Positions 25,617 through 34,485 of a stretch of 64,000 nt of DNA are shown here, one piece after another. Origin of the DNA: Nocardia asteroides (GTDB lineage: Bacteria > Actinomycetota > Actinomycetes > Mycobacteriales > Mycobacteriaceae); the NCBI GenBank assembly GCA_019930625.1, contig CP082844.1:372001-436000 (forward strand), in the 5' to 3' direction. Position numbers and translations under genes: made by a program. Within the stretch, counting starts at the first letter, position 1; every line of letters begins with the position of its first letter. Under the pieces are notes generated by a model. The model was not told the DNA's origin, ran no database searches, and was given only the letters and a program-made list of their open reading frames with translations.

Positions 25617-27347
25617 CTACCGCGACCGCGACCGCGACTTACTGTCCGCGCCGTGCACCTCGGTGTCGGCGTCGTCAGGGCAGACCCCGCCGGAAGGGTC
25701 GGGGGCGCGAACGAGCAGTCCGCGTTTGCGCACCTCGGGCAGGGAGAGGGTTCTGTAACCGAAGTCGTCGAAAAGGACAGTGATGCGGTCCTGTTCGGCG
25801 GACAGGACGACGCCGCAACCCCATTGTTCGTGGCGAACCCTGCTGTCGAGCGGGAATTCATCGGTGCCGCGGGCGCGGCCGGAGGCGGTGCCCGCATCGC
25901 AGGTGTCGCAATTGCCGCACGGTTCGAGCAGTTGCTCGCCGAAGTACCCGAGCAGGTAGCGGCGCCTGCAGTCGGTGGTTTCGGCGTAGCCGCGCAGCAT
26001 CCGCAGGCGAGAGGTGATCAGCGTTTCGTGCGCGGTGGCGGCATCGCGGGCCAGATCGGCGGCGTCGTCGGGGGTCAGGTCCGCATCGAAGGCGAGGCGG
26101 CCGGACCCGGTTGTGGTGAGAGCGCCGGCCTGTTCGAGCAGGTTGACCGCGCGGGTGCGGCGGGCGGGCGCCGCGTCGACCTCGTCGGCGAGTTGCTTCG
26201 GCGGAATCGGGTGATCGTGCCGCGCGAGTGCGCGGGCGACCGCGTCGACGGTATCGGTGGGCGGTTTGCTGGTGGTGAGGAACCGCTGCAGGTTCAGATC
26301 CTCGGGCCGATAGAACAGGATGGTCTCGGCGGGGTCGCCGTCACGTCCGGCCCGGCCGATCTGCTGGTAGTAGGAGTCCAGCGAGTCGGGCACCGAGGCG
26401 TGCGCGACGAACCGGACATCGGGCTTGTCGATGCCCATCCCGAATGCGGAGGTCGCCACCACCACGTCCACCTCGCCGTTCAGGAAATCCTGGTGCACCC
26501 GTTCGCGGTCGGCGGTCTTCATCCCGGCGTGGTAGCCCGCTGCCCGCACACCGGCCGCGTCGAGTTCACGGGCGTAGCGATCGGTGTCCTTGCGGCTGGC
26601 GGTGTAGAGGAGACCACATCCGTTCCGCGAGTCGCCGGCCAATCCGCGGATATGCGCGATGACGGCGTCGTGCTTGTCGGATTCGCTGGTGAACCGGCGC
26701 GCCGCCAGGTGCAGGTTCGGTCGATCGAAGCTGGCGATCACCTCGCGGTGATCCAGCATGCCGAGCCGGGTCACGATGTCGCGGCGCACCGGCGGCGCCG
26801 CGGTGGCCGTCAACGCGATCACCCGCGGGTGCCCGAGACGTTCGCACATCGGACCCAGACGCAGATAGTCGGGCCGGAAGTCGTGGCCCCACGCCGAAAC
26901 ACAGTGGGCTTCGTCCACCACGAACAGAGCGACTTCGAGCGCGGCCAACGCCTCTACCAGCTCCTCTTTGGCCAACTGCTCCGGAGACAAGAACACGTAC
27001 TCGGCGTCGCCTCGGCGCAGGGCGTCCCAGGCGTCCCGGCGCTCGCCGCGGCTCTGTGCGGAGTTCAGTGCCACCGCGCGGGGAGCTCTGCTGTCCTCGA
27101 TGCCCTCCATCTGGTCGTGCTGCAACGCGATCAAGGGGGAAACCACCACCGTCGGACCGTCCACCAGCAAGGCTGGTACCTGGTAGATCGCCGATTTACC
27201 CGCTCCGGTCGGCAGTACGGCCAGCACGTCGTGCCCGTCGAGCACGAGCTCCATCGCCGTCAACTGTTCGTCCCGCAGCCGTGGCAACCCGAAGATCTCC
27301 GCCGCCAGGCGCCGCAGCTCACGACCGCGCCGATCAGAGTCCGTCAT
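25617..27347 (-). CDS. RecQ-family ATP-dependent DNA helicase
   Basis: A 3'-5' superfamily 2 DNA helicase of 576 aa. It shows Walker A PTGAGKS near residue 47 and DEAH in VVDEAHCVSAWGHDFRPDY near residue 144. The arginine-finger motif is in QQIGRAGRDGDP near residue 330. The RecQ zinc site begins at CRRRYLLGYFGEQ and closes with CGNCDTCD near residue 477. A short winged or basic tail ends in KSRSRSR. There is no HRDC domain, and the protein is shorter than E. coli RecQ. Such extra RecQ paralogues often lie in accessory regions. The start is the ATG at 27347. Confidence 0.94.
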   Translation of the reverse strand: MTDSDRRGRELRRLAAEIFGLPRLRDEQLTAMELVLDGHDVLAVLPTGAGKSAIYQVPALLVDGPTVVVSPLIALQHDQMEGIEDSRAPRAVALNSAQSRGERRDAWDALRRGDAEYVFLSPEQLAKEELVEALAALEVALFVVDEAHCVSAWGHDFRPDYLRLGPMCERLGHPRVIALTATAAPPVRRDIVTRLGMLDHREVIASFDRPNLHLAARRFTSESDKHDAVIAHIRGLAGDSRNGCGLLYTASRKDTDRYARELDAAGVRAAGYHAGMKTADRERVHQDFLNGEVDVVVATSAFGMGIDKPDVRFVAHASVPDSLDSYYQQIGRAGRDGDPAETILFYRPEDLNLQRFLTTSKPPTDTVDAVARALARHDHPIPPKQLADEVDAAPARRTRAVNLLEQAGALTTTGSGRLAFDADLTPDDAADLARDAATAHETLITSRLRMLRGYAETTDCRRRYLLGYFGEQLLEPCGNCDTCDAGTASGRARGTDEFPLDSRVRHEQWGCGVVLSAEQDRITVLFDDFGYRTLSLPEVRKRGLLVRAPDPSGGVCPDDADTEVHGADSKSRSRSR

Positions 27348-27368
27348 AAGCAGAACACCGTTTCGAGG

Positions 27369-27656
27369 TCATGGGCGTGGGTTGATCCGCTGCCAGCGGG
27401 GTCGCTCGGAGCGCATGGCGGCGGCGCATCGGCGGCACAACGCGAGCCGGTGATCACCGGTGTCGGCCAACCACTGCGCTTCATCCCAGGGCACATGGGG
27501 GAAGCGGGCCAAGTGAGCACGGGACAACGGCACGCCGCACAGGGTCTGGTTGGTGCCACGCACCCAGGCGTGGGTGTCGCCACCGGGGTAGCGAATGCCG
27601 TCCTCGCCGGTCCACCGGCTCGAGGCGGCCACCGCCAATTGCGCGGGTCTGGGCAT
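27369..27656 (-). CDS. Hypothetical protein (95 aa) with paired cysteines
   Basis: No family is recognised. The product reads as a small soluble protein with ending LALCRRCAAAMRSERPRW. The CxxC there and an earlier LCGVPLSRAHL could together hold a metal. The centre contains RYPGGDTHAWVRGTNQTLCG. It lies 21 bp after recQ in the opposite order (its stop is upstream of the recQ start on the same strand), so the two may be co-transcribed. I chose ATG 27656, where the sequence begins to look conserved. Confidence 0.5.
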   Translation of the reverse strand: MPRPAQLAVAASSRWTGEDGIRYPGGDTHAWVRGTNQTLCGVPLSRAHLARFPHVPWDEAQWLADTGDHRLALCRRCAAAMRSERPRWQRINPRP

Positions 27657-27679
27657 AGTGGTCGCTTTCCCTGAATCCC

Positions 27680-28384
27680 ATGGCGGAAACTGCGGTATCC
27701 CCCTGGCGCGGCGTCCACGAGCGGTATCGGGACGGCTCGGCACCGGCGACGAGCCGTCCCGACAGCACGGCGAGCACAGAACTCGGATCGACCGGTTGTG
27801 TGTTTTGCGGCGTGAGTGGGCACCCAGACCGCATGGGCGGCGAAGACGCTGACAACACCGAACGGAACCGCTCCCCTCGTCCGCGCTCGGTTTCCACGGC
27901 CGACGACCTCCCCCGGTCTTCGGTGCGGCAGGGCCGGCAAGTCGGTGGGACCGAACTGCCCACCCTGCGGCGGCTGACCGAAATCGCTCGGCTCATCGAG
28001 CGCACGGACTCGACGGTATATCTGCGTTACTCCCACGGCCCGGACCGGGACCGTGAGGCAGGTGGAAGCCGCGACTACGAGGCCGACCACGACATGCCCG
28101 GTCTCTCGGTCAGCACCATCGAGCCCGAGGATTGGTGGACGCGCACGCCCGTGGAGTGGATCGCGCGCAGGATTCGGCAGTACGCCGACCTGGGCGCGGA
28201 ACAAGACCGTTATGCGTGGCTGTTGACCGGCCAGGTCGCCGGGGCCGGACCCGATCACGAACCTCTGCTAACCGGTATCAAGCCCCTGGCTCGATTGAGT
28301 CCCGATGTGATCGCCGAAGCCGCCCGGCTCTACCACGAACGGTTCCACGTCGGTCGCGACTCCACCCAGGAAACCCATTCGTAG
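27680..28384 (+). CDS. DUF6098 family protein
   Basis: A 234-aa protein whose C-terminal half fits the actinobacterial DUF6098 family: LPTLRRLTEIARLIERTDSTVYLRYSHGP near residue 95-122, then a GGSRDYEADHDMPGLSVSTI segment and EDWWTRTPVEWIARRI (quoted here as separate pieces). The first 90 residues are low-complexity and may not be translated; ATG 27833 is a shorter in-frame start. The function is unknown. It is divergent from the small Cys protein. Confidence 0.65.
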   Translation: MAETAVSPWRGVHERYRDGSAPATSRPDSTASTELGSTGCVFCGVSGHPDRMGGEDADNTERNRSPRPRSVSTADDLPRSSVRQGRQVGGTELPTLRRLTEIARLIERTDSTVYLRYSHGPDRDREAGGSRDYEADHDMPGLSVSTIEPEDWWTRTPVEWIARRIRQYADLGAEQDRYAWLLTGQVAGAGPDHEPLLTGIKPLARLSPDVIAEAARLYHERFHVGRDSTQETHS

Positions 28385-28395
28385 CGATCACCTGA

Positions 28396-28593
28396 TCAGG
28401 CGCGTCCGACGAGGTCGGGGCGACCGCTGCCGGGCTTCGTGCGATACGGCAGCACGAACATGTACAAACCGGTGCCCATGAGCACGAAGAGCGGGGGCAG
28501 CGGCAGGTAGAACACCCAGAGCGCGGACTCCATCATTCCCAGCGCGGCGGCGACGAAACAGACGACGACCGTCGCCGTGAAGAGGAGGGACAT
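28396..28593 (-). CDS. Small two-helix membrane protein, possibly N-truncated
   Basis: The 65-aa frame gives two hydrophobic helices (TATVVVCFVAAALGMMES and VFYLPLPPLFVLMGTGLYMF) and a basic tail. Upstream codons WHRQLHRW continue in frame to a TAG with no start codon. This looks like the usual KLHRW start of small actinobacterial membrane proteins of this kind, now cut off. It is either a truncated remnant or a gene started at the internal ATG. No ribosome binding site is visible. Confidence 0.4.
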   Translation of the reverse strand: MSLLFTATVVVCFVAAALGMMESALWVFYLPLPPLFVLMGTGLYMFVLPYRTKPGSGRPDLVGRA

Positions 28594-28599
28594 CCAGCG

Positions 28600-28912
28600 G
28601 TGCAGCTGCCGGTGCCACTAACGGGCGTCCGATCAGGAAGGCGCCGATCAAGCCGCCGAAGAAGACCCGGGGCGAGTTGGGAAACGGGCGGTGATGCGGG
28701 CGAACGAGTCGCGCACGAAACCGAGCACCGCGAGCCCGAGGTAGGTCATGATCACACGATCACGCCGAATACCACCACGGTCTGCACAAGACGCGCGGGC
28801 AGCCGGCCGGGCGGCTGCCCGCGGTGGCGAACTGCGGCATGTCGGTACCGAATACGCCGACGACGACGCCGTAGGCGGCGGAGACGATGATCATCCCGGC
28901 CGCCATCGACAC
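28600..28912 (-). pseudogene. Broken membrane-protein gene
   Basis: On the minus strand, three frames in succession give hydrophobic segments: MAAGMIIVSAAYGVVVGVFG (28912 downward), then ARLVQTVVVFGVIV and MTYLGLAVLGFVRDSFARI, then RVFFGGLIGAFLIGRPLV. No single frame reads through, so at least two frameshifts are present. The segments look like one integral membrane protein of unknown family that has decayed next to the truncated fragment at 28396. Confidence 0.4.
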
Positions 28913-28985
28913 ATTTCGGGGGAGATACGTCAGTTTTACTCGGCCGCATATCATCTCGCGCACCCCGTGAGGAAAGATGTGGCGC

Positions 28986-29411
28986 ATGACCGCTTCTCGA
29001 GTGTTTCGTTCGTTGTCGCGTACCCTGCCCGCGGTGCTAGCCGCCGTCACCTTCACCGCGACCGTCGGCATCGCGACCACACAAGCCCTGCCCGACATTC
29101 CCTCGTTGCCCGGCCCTGTGCAGCGCCTGCAGATCCAGCCGGGCAAGAACAGCACCGAGGCCAATGGCAATGTCCTCAAAGGTAAGTCCGACAGCTACTC
29201 CATCGCCACGGTGCCGGGGCAGCGCCTGAGCTTCGACGTGTCCTCTCCGAACGGCAACGCCCGCGTCTCGGTGGCCCCGCTGATCGGGCCGATGGTCGCC
29301 ACCGAGGTTCCGCACGCCGATCTCGTCGCCGACGGCAATGACTACCAACTCCTCGTGTCCTCCGCCGACGGCACTGCGACCGGCTACACCCTGACCGTCA
29401 CCGCCTCCTGA
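28986..29411 (+). CDS. Secreted protein of unknown function (141 aa)
   Basis: A signal peptide fills the first 35 residues (SRTLPAVLAAVTFTATVGIA, cleavage near TQA-LP). The mature part of about 105 residues is beta-rich and reads like the small pre-peptidase C-terminal (PPC-like) sandwich, with SDSYSIATVPGQRLSFDVSS and the ending GTATGYTLTVTAS. The function is unknown. I chose ATG 28986 because GAGGAAAG is nine bases away; ATG 28977 abuts that site. Confidence 0.75.
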   Translation: MTASRVFRSLSRTLPAVLAAVTFTATVGIATTQALPDIPSLPGPVQRLQIQPGKNSTEANGNVLKGKSDSYSIATVPGQRLSFDVSSPNGNARVSVAPLIGPMVATEVPHADLVADGNDYQLLVSSADGTATGYTLTVTAS

Positions 29412-29510
29412 CGTTTCCGATTCCCACCGGCCTGATGTGCCCACGTCGCAGCCTTCAGGCCGACGGGTAGGTGTACCGGCAAGCGAAGCCAGTCACAGCG
29501 CTTCAATGCC

Positions 29511-30512
29511 TCACACGCTGACGGAGGTGGTGCCGATCTCCGCCATCCGCTCGACCACGTAGGCCGGGTCGAGCAATGCTTCGGGAGTGTAGAGGCCCGG
29601 CGTGACGGGTTCGCCGCGCAGTCCGAGCAGTCGTTCGACGCCGAGCGCGACGCCGAGGGCGGTCCAGGGGCGCTGCCCCACCGGGTGGACGAGATAACGG
29701 CTCGTACTCAGCGGCGCGCCCGCCCGCCCCACTCCCTCGAGTTCTATCCGGACCTCGATGGAAGCTGGTTCGCCGCGGCGCCTGCTCGCGGTTTCACCGA
29801 ACGCGAACGCGAAGCGGACGTTCGGCGCTCCCGTCGCGACGGCGAGGCTGGGCACGTCCAGGATGGGGACGCTCTGGCCCGGCAGCACGACGCCGTCGAC
29901 ACTCGGCACGTCCACCTGCGCGTCGGGCTCGCTCAGCCAGGTGAAGATCCCGTCGCGACGCACGAATCCCGCCGGGGTGGCGGCCAACATGCGCTCCAGA
30001 TCGGCAGCAGCCGCTGGGCCGCCGGTGTCCGTGTCGTCCAGTACGACGCCGATCCGTATGGTGTCGATCCGGTCGAACTCCCGTGCCGCGTCCAAGGTCG
30101 CGAGAACGACCAGACCGGCACAGCAGTGGCCGGCCACCAGGATCGGAGCGGCACTCGGCCGCTGGACGCCCGCGGCCACCTCCGGTGCGATGTCCACCAT
30201 GCCGCTGGAGATGCTGAGGTACGGCACCCCATGGTCCAGCGCGTAGCGCAGCCCGTGCAGGCGAGCGTCCCACACCGTCGCGATCACCGCCGAATAACCG
30301 TGGTCGGCCGGGAGCCCGAGATCGCTGCGCTCCAGATCGATGGTCACGGCCGTCGCCGCGCCGAGTTCGTCGGCGACTCGCTGCGCCCGACCGAGATCGC
30401 GGCCCGCGATCGTCAGCGGCAGCGTGGGATACCACCGGCGCAGTACCGCCGCCGCTCCCGAGCCCGCCTGGCCCGAACCGCCCATGATCAGGACGGATTT
30501 CGAATGTTCCAC
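29511..30512 (-). CDS. Saccharopine-dehydrogenase-like NAD(P)-binding protein
   Basis: A 333-aa oxidoreductase-like protein. The N-terminal Rossmann motif is MGGSGQAGSGAAAVLRR (residues 10-26), followed by TIAGRDLGRAQRVADELG, as in saccharopine reductase-like proteins. The C-terminal half has no recognised substrate residues. Cys-Cys in AGHCCAGLVV is notable. The reaction is unknown. It is divergent from a TetR gene with an 83-bp spacer that contains the palindromes described separately, so TetR control is likely. Confidence 0.78.
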   Translation of the reverse strand: MEHSKSVLIMGGSGQAGSGAAAVLRRWYPTLPLTIAGRDLGRAQRVADELGAATAVTIDLERSDLGLPADHGYSAVIATVWDARLHGLRYALDHGVPYLSISSGMVDIAPEVAAGVQRPSAAPILVAGHCCAGLVVLATLDAAREFDRIDTIRIGVVLDDTDTGGPAAAADLERMLAATPAGFVRRDGIFTWLSEPDAQVDVPSVDGVVLPGQSVPILDVPSLAVATGAPNVRFAFAFGETASRRRGEPASIEVRIELEGVGRAGAPLSTSRYLVHPVGQRPWTALGVALGVERLLGLRGEPVTPGLYTPEALLDPAYVVERMAEIGTTSVSV

Positions 30513-30535
30513 TGTGATTCCTCTCCTAAGGGTGA

Positions 30536-30569
30536 AGCTACATTTTGTAACCTACTCTTTGTAGCTACA
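30536..30569. promoter_or_regulatory. TetR operator candidate with TGTAGCTACA palindrome
   Basis: The divergent spacer holds three nested repeats. TACA-TTT-TGTA lies at 30539-30549. AGCTACA-N17-TGTAGCT spans 30536-30566. The perfect 10-mer palindrome TGTAGCTACA lies at 30560-30569. The 10-mer recurs exactly at 38457. Confidence 0.6.
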
Positions 30570-30595
30570 CTGAGGCGAAGACGCAAGGGAGGACC

Positions 30596-31186
30596 ATGAC
30601 GACGACATCCACCCGCCTCTCCAAGCAGGCGAGGCGGGAGCAATTGCTCGACACCGCCCTGGCGATCGTGCGCGCCGAGGGCGCCGACGGCTTGACCCTG
30701 CCCACCCTCGCAGAGGCCGCCGGGGTGAGCAGACCGATCGTGTACGACCACTTCCGCACCCGTCCCGGCCTGCTGCTCGCGCTGTACCGGCGACTCGACG
30801 AACGACAGCGAGCCGCTACTGCCCAGGCGCTGCGGGAGGCCGCGCCCACCGCTGCGGAGCTCGCCCGTGTCACGAGTACGGCATACTTCGCCTGCGCCGC
30901 CGACATGCCGGAGTTCAACGCCATTTCCGCCGCGTTGAAAGGAAATCCGGACATGGAGGCGATCCAGCACGAGATGTACGACAGCTACGCGGACCTGATG
31001 GCCGACGCGCTCCTGCCGCACTCCGGCCTCCCGGCCGACGCGCTTCGGTTGCGCTGCGTCGGTGTGCTGGGTGCGGCCGAGGCGATAGCGACCGAGCTGA
31101 ACCGAGAACGCACCACGGTCGCCGAAGCCATCGCGGCGCTCACCGACCTGATCGTGGGAAGCCTCGACGCCGGAACCGACTGCTAG
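30596..31186 (+). CDS. TetR-family transcriptional regulator
   Basis: A 196-aa TetR protein with HTH at residues about 30-55 (LTLPTLAEAAGVSRPIVYDHFRTRPGLL) and a C-terminal domain with conserved Met/Tyr-rich segment MEAIQHEMYDSYADLMADAL. GGGAGGA precedes the ATG. It is divergent from the saccharopine-dehydrogenase-like gene and probably represses it. It may share an operator with the TetR at 37796. Confidence 0.9.
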   Translation: MTTTSTRLSKQARREQLLDTALAIVRAEGADGLTLPTLAEAAGVSRPIVYDHFRTRPGLLLALYRRLDERQRAATAQALREAAPTAAELARVTSTAYFACAADMPEFNAISAALKGNPDMEAIQHEMYDSYADLMADALLPHSGLPADALRLRCVGVLGAAEAIATELNRERTTVAEAIAALTDLIVGSLDAGTDC

Positions 31187-31310
31187 CCCCGGCGGCCACC
31201 CTCCGCGCGGGCGACCCGGGCGCCCGGACCTGCGGCTGCGCCCCCACGTGATGCGCTGTATTTGCCGGTTTCCTTGCGAGGGAGCCGGTGCGACGGTCAC
31301 GCTGAAAGGT

Positions 31311-31733
31311 ATGCGGACCCGCGAAATCGAGGTCGGGTGCACCTACATGGTGCTGGTCCCGCAGCGTCTGCCGCGCAGCCGCTACCCCGACTGCGACCAG
31401 CCGGGCTCGCTCTCGTGGGCGTGGTCGTGGCTACGAGGCGGCAGGTTCCGGCTCACCGTCACGGAGATCGACCACACCTGTGATCCGATCATCGTCGAAG
31501 GACTGCGGATCACCGCGAACTCCCGCATCGCGGTGGTGTTGACGACCGAACAAGCTCACGATCTCGGCTTGCCGTTCGGCGTGTTCCGGGTGCGCGGGAC
31601 GTTGTTCGACGGTGAAGACCGGCCAGTGCGCCTGCCCGAGGTCGAACCGCTACGGGTCCCCGCCCGCTGGCTGCGACCGGTCGAGCAGCCCTGCTTCACC
31701 CACCGCGACATCGATTGCTTCCCCTACCTCTGA
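31311..31733 (+). CDS. Hypothetical protein (140 aa)
   Basis: Not recognised. A soluble basic protein containing EVGCTYMVLVPQRLPRSRYP near the start, a Trp-rich SLSWAWSWLRGGRFRLTV, and a Cys/His-containing end (PCFTHRDIDCFPY). The pattern is beta-rich, like small nucleic-acid or ligand-binding barrels, but no motif supports a function. ATG 31311 with AAAGG upstream fits better than earlier in-frame ATGs at 31248-31251. Confidence 0.55.
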   Translation: MRTREIEVGCTYMVLVPQRLPRSRYPDCDQPGSLSWAWSWLRGGRFRLTVTEIDHTCDPIIVEGLRITANSRIAVVLTTEQAHDLGLPFGVFRVRGTLFDGEDRPVRLPEVEPLRVPARWLRPVEQPCFTHRDIDCFPYL

Positions 31734-31918
31734 GGTCGGTCGCCAACCAGCCGGGTCGGCCGCGCGACCACCACGCTTCCCTGATTCGTATCACGCGCCG
31801 TCGAGCCGGACGACGAGCCGAGGCCTGTCGGTGAACACCGTGCGTCGAGCCGGTCCCCGGTGCGAGGGGTCGAGCGCGAAGCGGATCGTCGGCACGGCGC
31901 GAACTCCCCTGGACCGGG

Positions 31919-32530
31919 TCAGTGGACGAGCTGGTCGGCCCATGCCTGCGGCAGGGCCGCAGTCGACACATCGGCGATCTCGTGCAACCGCTGCGTCGGA
32001 GTTCCCAAGCGGCTGAGTTGGATCAGCCCTTGAGCGACCACCACGACGTTGGCGCTGACGGCCGAGAGCGTGGCTTCGTCGTCGTCTCCGGCGCCGCGCA
32101 TGGCGGGTCGCAACCGCTCGGCGACGCCGTGCTCCATCGCGGCGGTGGTCCGGCTGCCGATAGCGGCGACTTCGGGGATCCGGGTACCGAGATGGGCGAT
32201 GCTGTTGATCATCAGGCAGCCGCGCCGATCCGGATGCGCGGCACAGTCTTCGATGATCGCGCGGTAGAGCGCACGCACCGCGGATCGCGCCGAGCCGCCC
32301 GCCGAACCCATGGCCTCGCGGACCAAGTGCGCACGCCGCTCGCAATAGCGTTCGAACGCAGCGAGAAAAAGTCCGCGCTTGCTGCCGTAAGCGGCGTAGA
32401 TGCTCCCGTTGCCGACACCGGTCGCGAGCGAGACATCTTCTACCGACGTGCGGTCGAAACCCTTCGACCAGAACAGCTCGGTCGCGGCGTCGAGCATGTT
32501 CGATTCATCGAACTGTCGCGGCCGTCCCAT
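31919..32530 (-). CDS. TetR-family transcriptional regulator
   Basis: A 203-aa TetR protein with N-terminus MGRPRQFDESNMLDAATELF and HTH TSVEDVSLATGVGNGSIYAAYGSKRGLF (residues 29-56). The C-terminal domain (TetR_C type, AcrR-like with GCLMINSIAHLG) follows. It is divergent from the GlxA-type regulator with a 78-bp spacer in which TGTG-N6-CACA is the only repeat I see. GTGAGG precedes ATG 32530. Confidence 0.9.
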   Translation of the reverse strand: MGRPRQFDESNMLDAATELFWSKGFDRTSVEDVSLATGVGNGSIYAAYGSKRGLFLAAFERYCERRAHLVREAMGSAGGSARSAVRALYRAIIEDCAAHPDRRGCLMINSIAHLGTRIPEVAAIGSRTTAAMEHGVAERLRPAMRGAGDDDEATLSAVSANVVVVAQGLIQLSRLGTPTQRLHEIADVSTAALPQAWADQLVH

Positions 32531-32608
32531 GTCCTCACCGTACCAATCACTGTGCGAGGTCACACACATCCACTTGTTCTGGAGCCGCTACTCCACAATA
32601 CTGTTGAC

Positions 32609-33625
32609 ATGTCTTCCAACTTCACCGCCCGTCCTCGCAAACGAGTGGGCATTCTGGTCTTCGACGGCGTGAAGATGCTCGACTTCGCCGGGCCCGCGGA
32701 GGTGTTCGTCGAGGCGAACCAATCGGTGGCGGGGTACGAGGTGGTCTTGGTCTCGGCCGACGGTAAGGATGCCCAGACCTCGATCGCCGCGCGGATCGAA
32801 GTGAGCTGCGCGGTCGCGGACGCGGGCCGCTTCGACACGGTGGTGATTCCGGGGAGCGAGCTTCCACCGGGCAAATTCGTGACGCCCGAGGTTCTGGCAG
32901 CCGCGCGGCATCTTGCCTGCAACACCCGGCGGCTGGCGTCGGTCTGCAGCGGCGCGTTCGTGGTGGCCGACCTGGGCCTGTTCGACGGCAGGCGCGCGAC
33001 CACCCACTGGAAATTCGCGGCCGACCTCGCGCGGCGATACTCGTCGATCGAGGTGGACCCGGACGCGATCTTCGTGCGGGACGGCAACCTGTACAGCTCA
33101 GCGGGGGTCGCCGCGGGCGTCGATCTCGCGCTGGCGCTGGTCGAAGAGGACCACGGCGCCGACGTCGCGCGGCGTGTAGCGCAGTCGCTGGTGGTCTACA
33201 TGCAGCGCGCGGGCGGTCAATCACAATTCTCCGCGTCGCTGAGCGGACCGGTGCCGCGCAGTCCTCTCGTCCGCGGAGTGGTGGATTTGATCTGCGCGGA
33301 TCCCGCGTATCCGCACACGGTCCAGACCCTGGCCGCCCACGCGCGGGTCAGCGTGCGGCATCTGACCCGGCTCTTCCGCGCGGAACTCGAGCGCTCGCCC
33401 GCGGAATACGTCTCGTTCATCCGGTTCGGGATGGCCCGGGACATGCTGCACGCCGGATACAGCGTGACGGAGGCCGCCATGGCCGCGGGGTATGGCGGCA
33501 GCGAGGCGTTGCGCCGCGCGTTCGTGGCCCGGCTGGGCATCTCCCCGAGCAAGTACCAGCAGCGCTTCCGTTCCACCGGCTCGGCCGCCGGGCTGGACGT
33601 GGTGATGGAACAGGCCGTGTCCTGA
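32609..33625 (+). CDS. GlxA-type AraC regulator with DJ-1/PfpI domain
   Basis: A 338-aa regulator. Residues 10-190 form a class I glutamine-amidotransferase-like (DJ-1/PfpI) domain with the nucleophile-elbow cysteine in ASVCSGAFVVADLG (about residue 115). Residues 225-325 form an AraC double HTH (VQTLAAHARVSVRHLTRLF and VTEAAMAAGYGGSEALRRAF). Proteins of this build are usually activators of nearby catabolic genes. Three alpha/beta hydrolase genes follow on the same strand, the first 102 bp downstream, and are the obvious targets. No Shine-Dalgarno is seen before ATG 32609. Confidence 0.93.
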   Translation: MSSNFTARPRKRVGILVFDGVKMLDFAGPAEVFVEANQSVAGYEVVLVSADGKDAQTSIAARIEVSCAVADAGRFDTVVIPGSELPPGKFVTPEVLAAARHLACNTRRLASVCSGAFVVADLGLFDGRRATTHWKFAADLARRYSSIEVDPDAIFVRDGNLYSSAGVAAGVDLALALVEEDHGADVARRVAQSLVVYMQRAGGQSQFSASLSGPVPRSPLVRGVVDLICADPAYPHTVQTLAAHARVSVRHLTRLFRAELERSPAEYVSFIRFGMARDMLHAGYSVTEAAMAAGYGGSEALRRAFVARLGISPSKYQQRFRSTGSAAGLDVVMEQAVS

Positions 33626-33727
33626 TCGGAGGCTTTTGTGGCCCGTGGGGAGGGGCGCGGCACTGGGTATCCGACCGAGACTGGCGCATGCACAGCGCCG
33701 TCACCGCGCGCTGGAGAAAGGAATGCC

Positions 33728-34450
33728 ATGTCCGCCCCGGCAAGTCCGACCATCGTCCTGGTCCACGGCGCGTTCGCCGATGGCTCGAGCTGGTCCCCCG
33801 TCACCGAACGGCTGCTCGAACGAGGCCATCGCGTCGTCGTGCCCCCAGTGTTCAATCGCAGCCTGTCCGCGGACGCGGCTTACATCAAGTCGTTCGTCGA
33901 GCAGATCGACGGCCCGGTGCTGCTGGCCGGGCACTCCTACGGCGGCGCTGTCATCACCGTCGCCGGCGTCGCGGACAATGTCACCGGCTTGGTCTATGTG
34001 TCCGGCTACGCCCTGGAAGAAGGCGAGAGCCTCGGGCAGTTGCAGGGCGGGTTCCCGGATTCCGACCTGGCGGCCAACCTCGTCTACGCGCCGTATCCGG
34101 TGGAGGGCGCCGAGCCCGGCACGGACGTCTCGGTCGACATCGACGCCTTCCCGAATGTCTTCGCCGCGGGTCTCGATCCGGCGAAGGCCAAGGTCCTCGC
34201 GGTCTCGCAACGGCCGTTGTCGGCGATCGCCTTCAACGAGCCCGCCTCGGCGGCCGCGTGGAAGACGAAACCGGCGTGGGGCATCGTCTCCAGCGCCGAT
34301 CGCACCATCAATCCCAACGTCGAACGGTTCGGCTACAAGCGAGCCGGACTGCGCTCGATCGTCGAGATCGATGGACCACACCTGGTGATGCAGACACACC
34401 CCGACGAAGTCGTGGCCGTCATCACCGACGCGATCGCTCAATTGTCCTGA
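33728..34450 (+). CDS. Alpha/beta hydrolase (EstC/salicylate-esterase type)
   Basis: A 240-aa soluble hydrolase. The sequence opens with IVLVHGAFADGSSW (oxyanion turn), has the nucleophile elbow GHSYGG near residue 71, and places the catalytic His in DGPHLVMQTHP near the end. This pattern is typical of the plant-like methyl-esterase/hydroxynitrile-lyase group widespread in actinobacteria. It is paralogous to the gene at 35489 and separated from it by a fold-3 hydrolase. GGAGAAAGGA precedes the ATG. The substrate is unknown. Confidence 0.9.
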   Translation: MSAPASPTIVLVHGAFADGSSWSPVTERLLERGHRVVVPPVFNRSLSADAAYIKSFVEQIDGPVLLAGHSYGGAVITVAGVADNVTGLVYVSGYALEEGESLGQLQGGFPDSDLAANLVYAPYPVEGAEPGTDVSVDIDAFPNVFAAGLDPAKAKVLAVSQRPLSAIAFNEPASAAAWKTKPAWGIVSSADRTINPNVERFGYKRAGLRSIVEIDGPHLVMQTHPDEVVAVITDAIAQLS

Positions 34451-34485
34451 GTCAAGGCAGTCCCCTCTACGAGAAAGGCACCATC

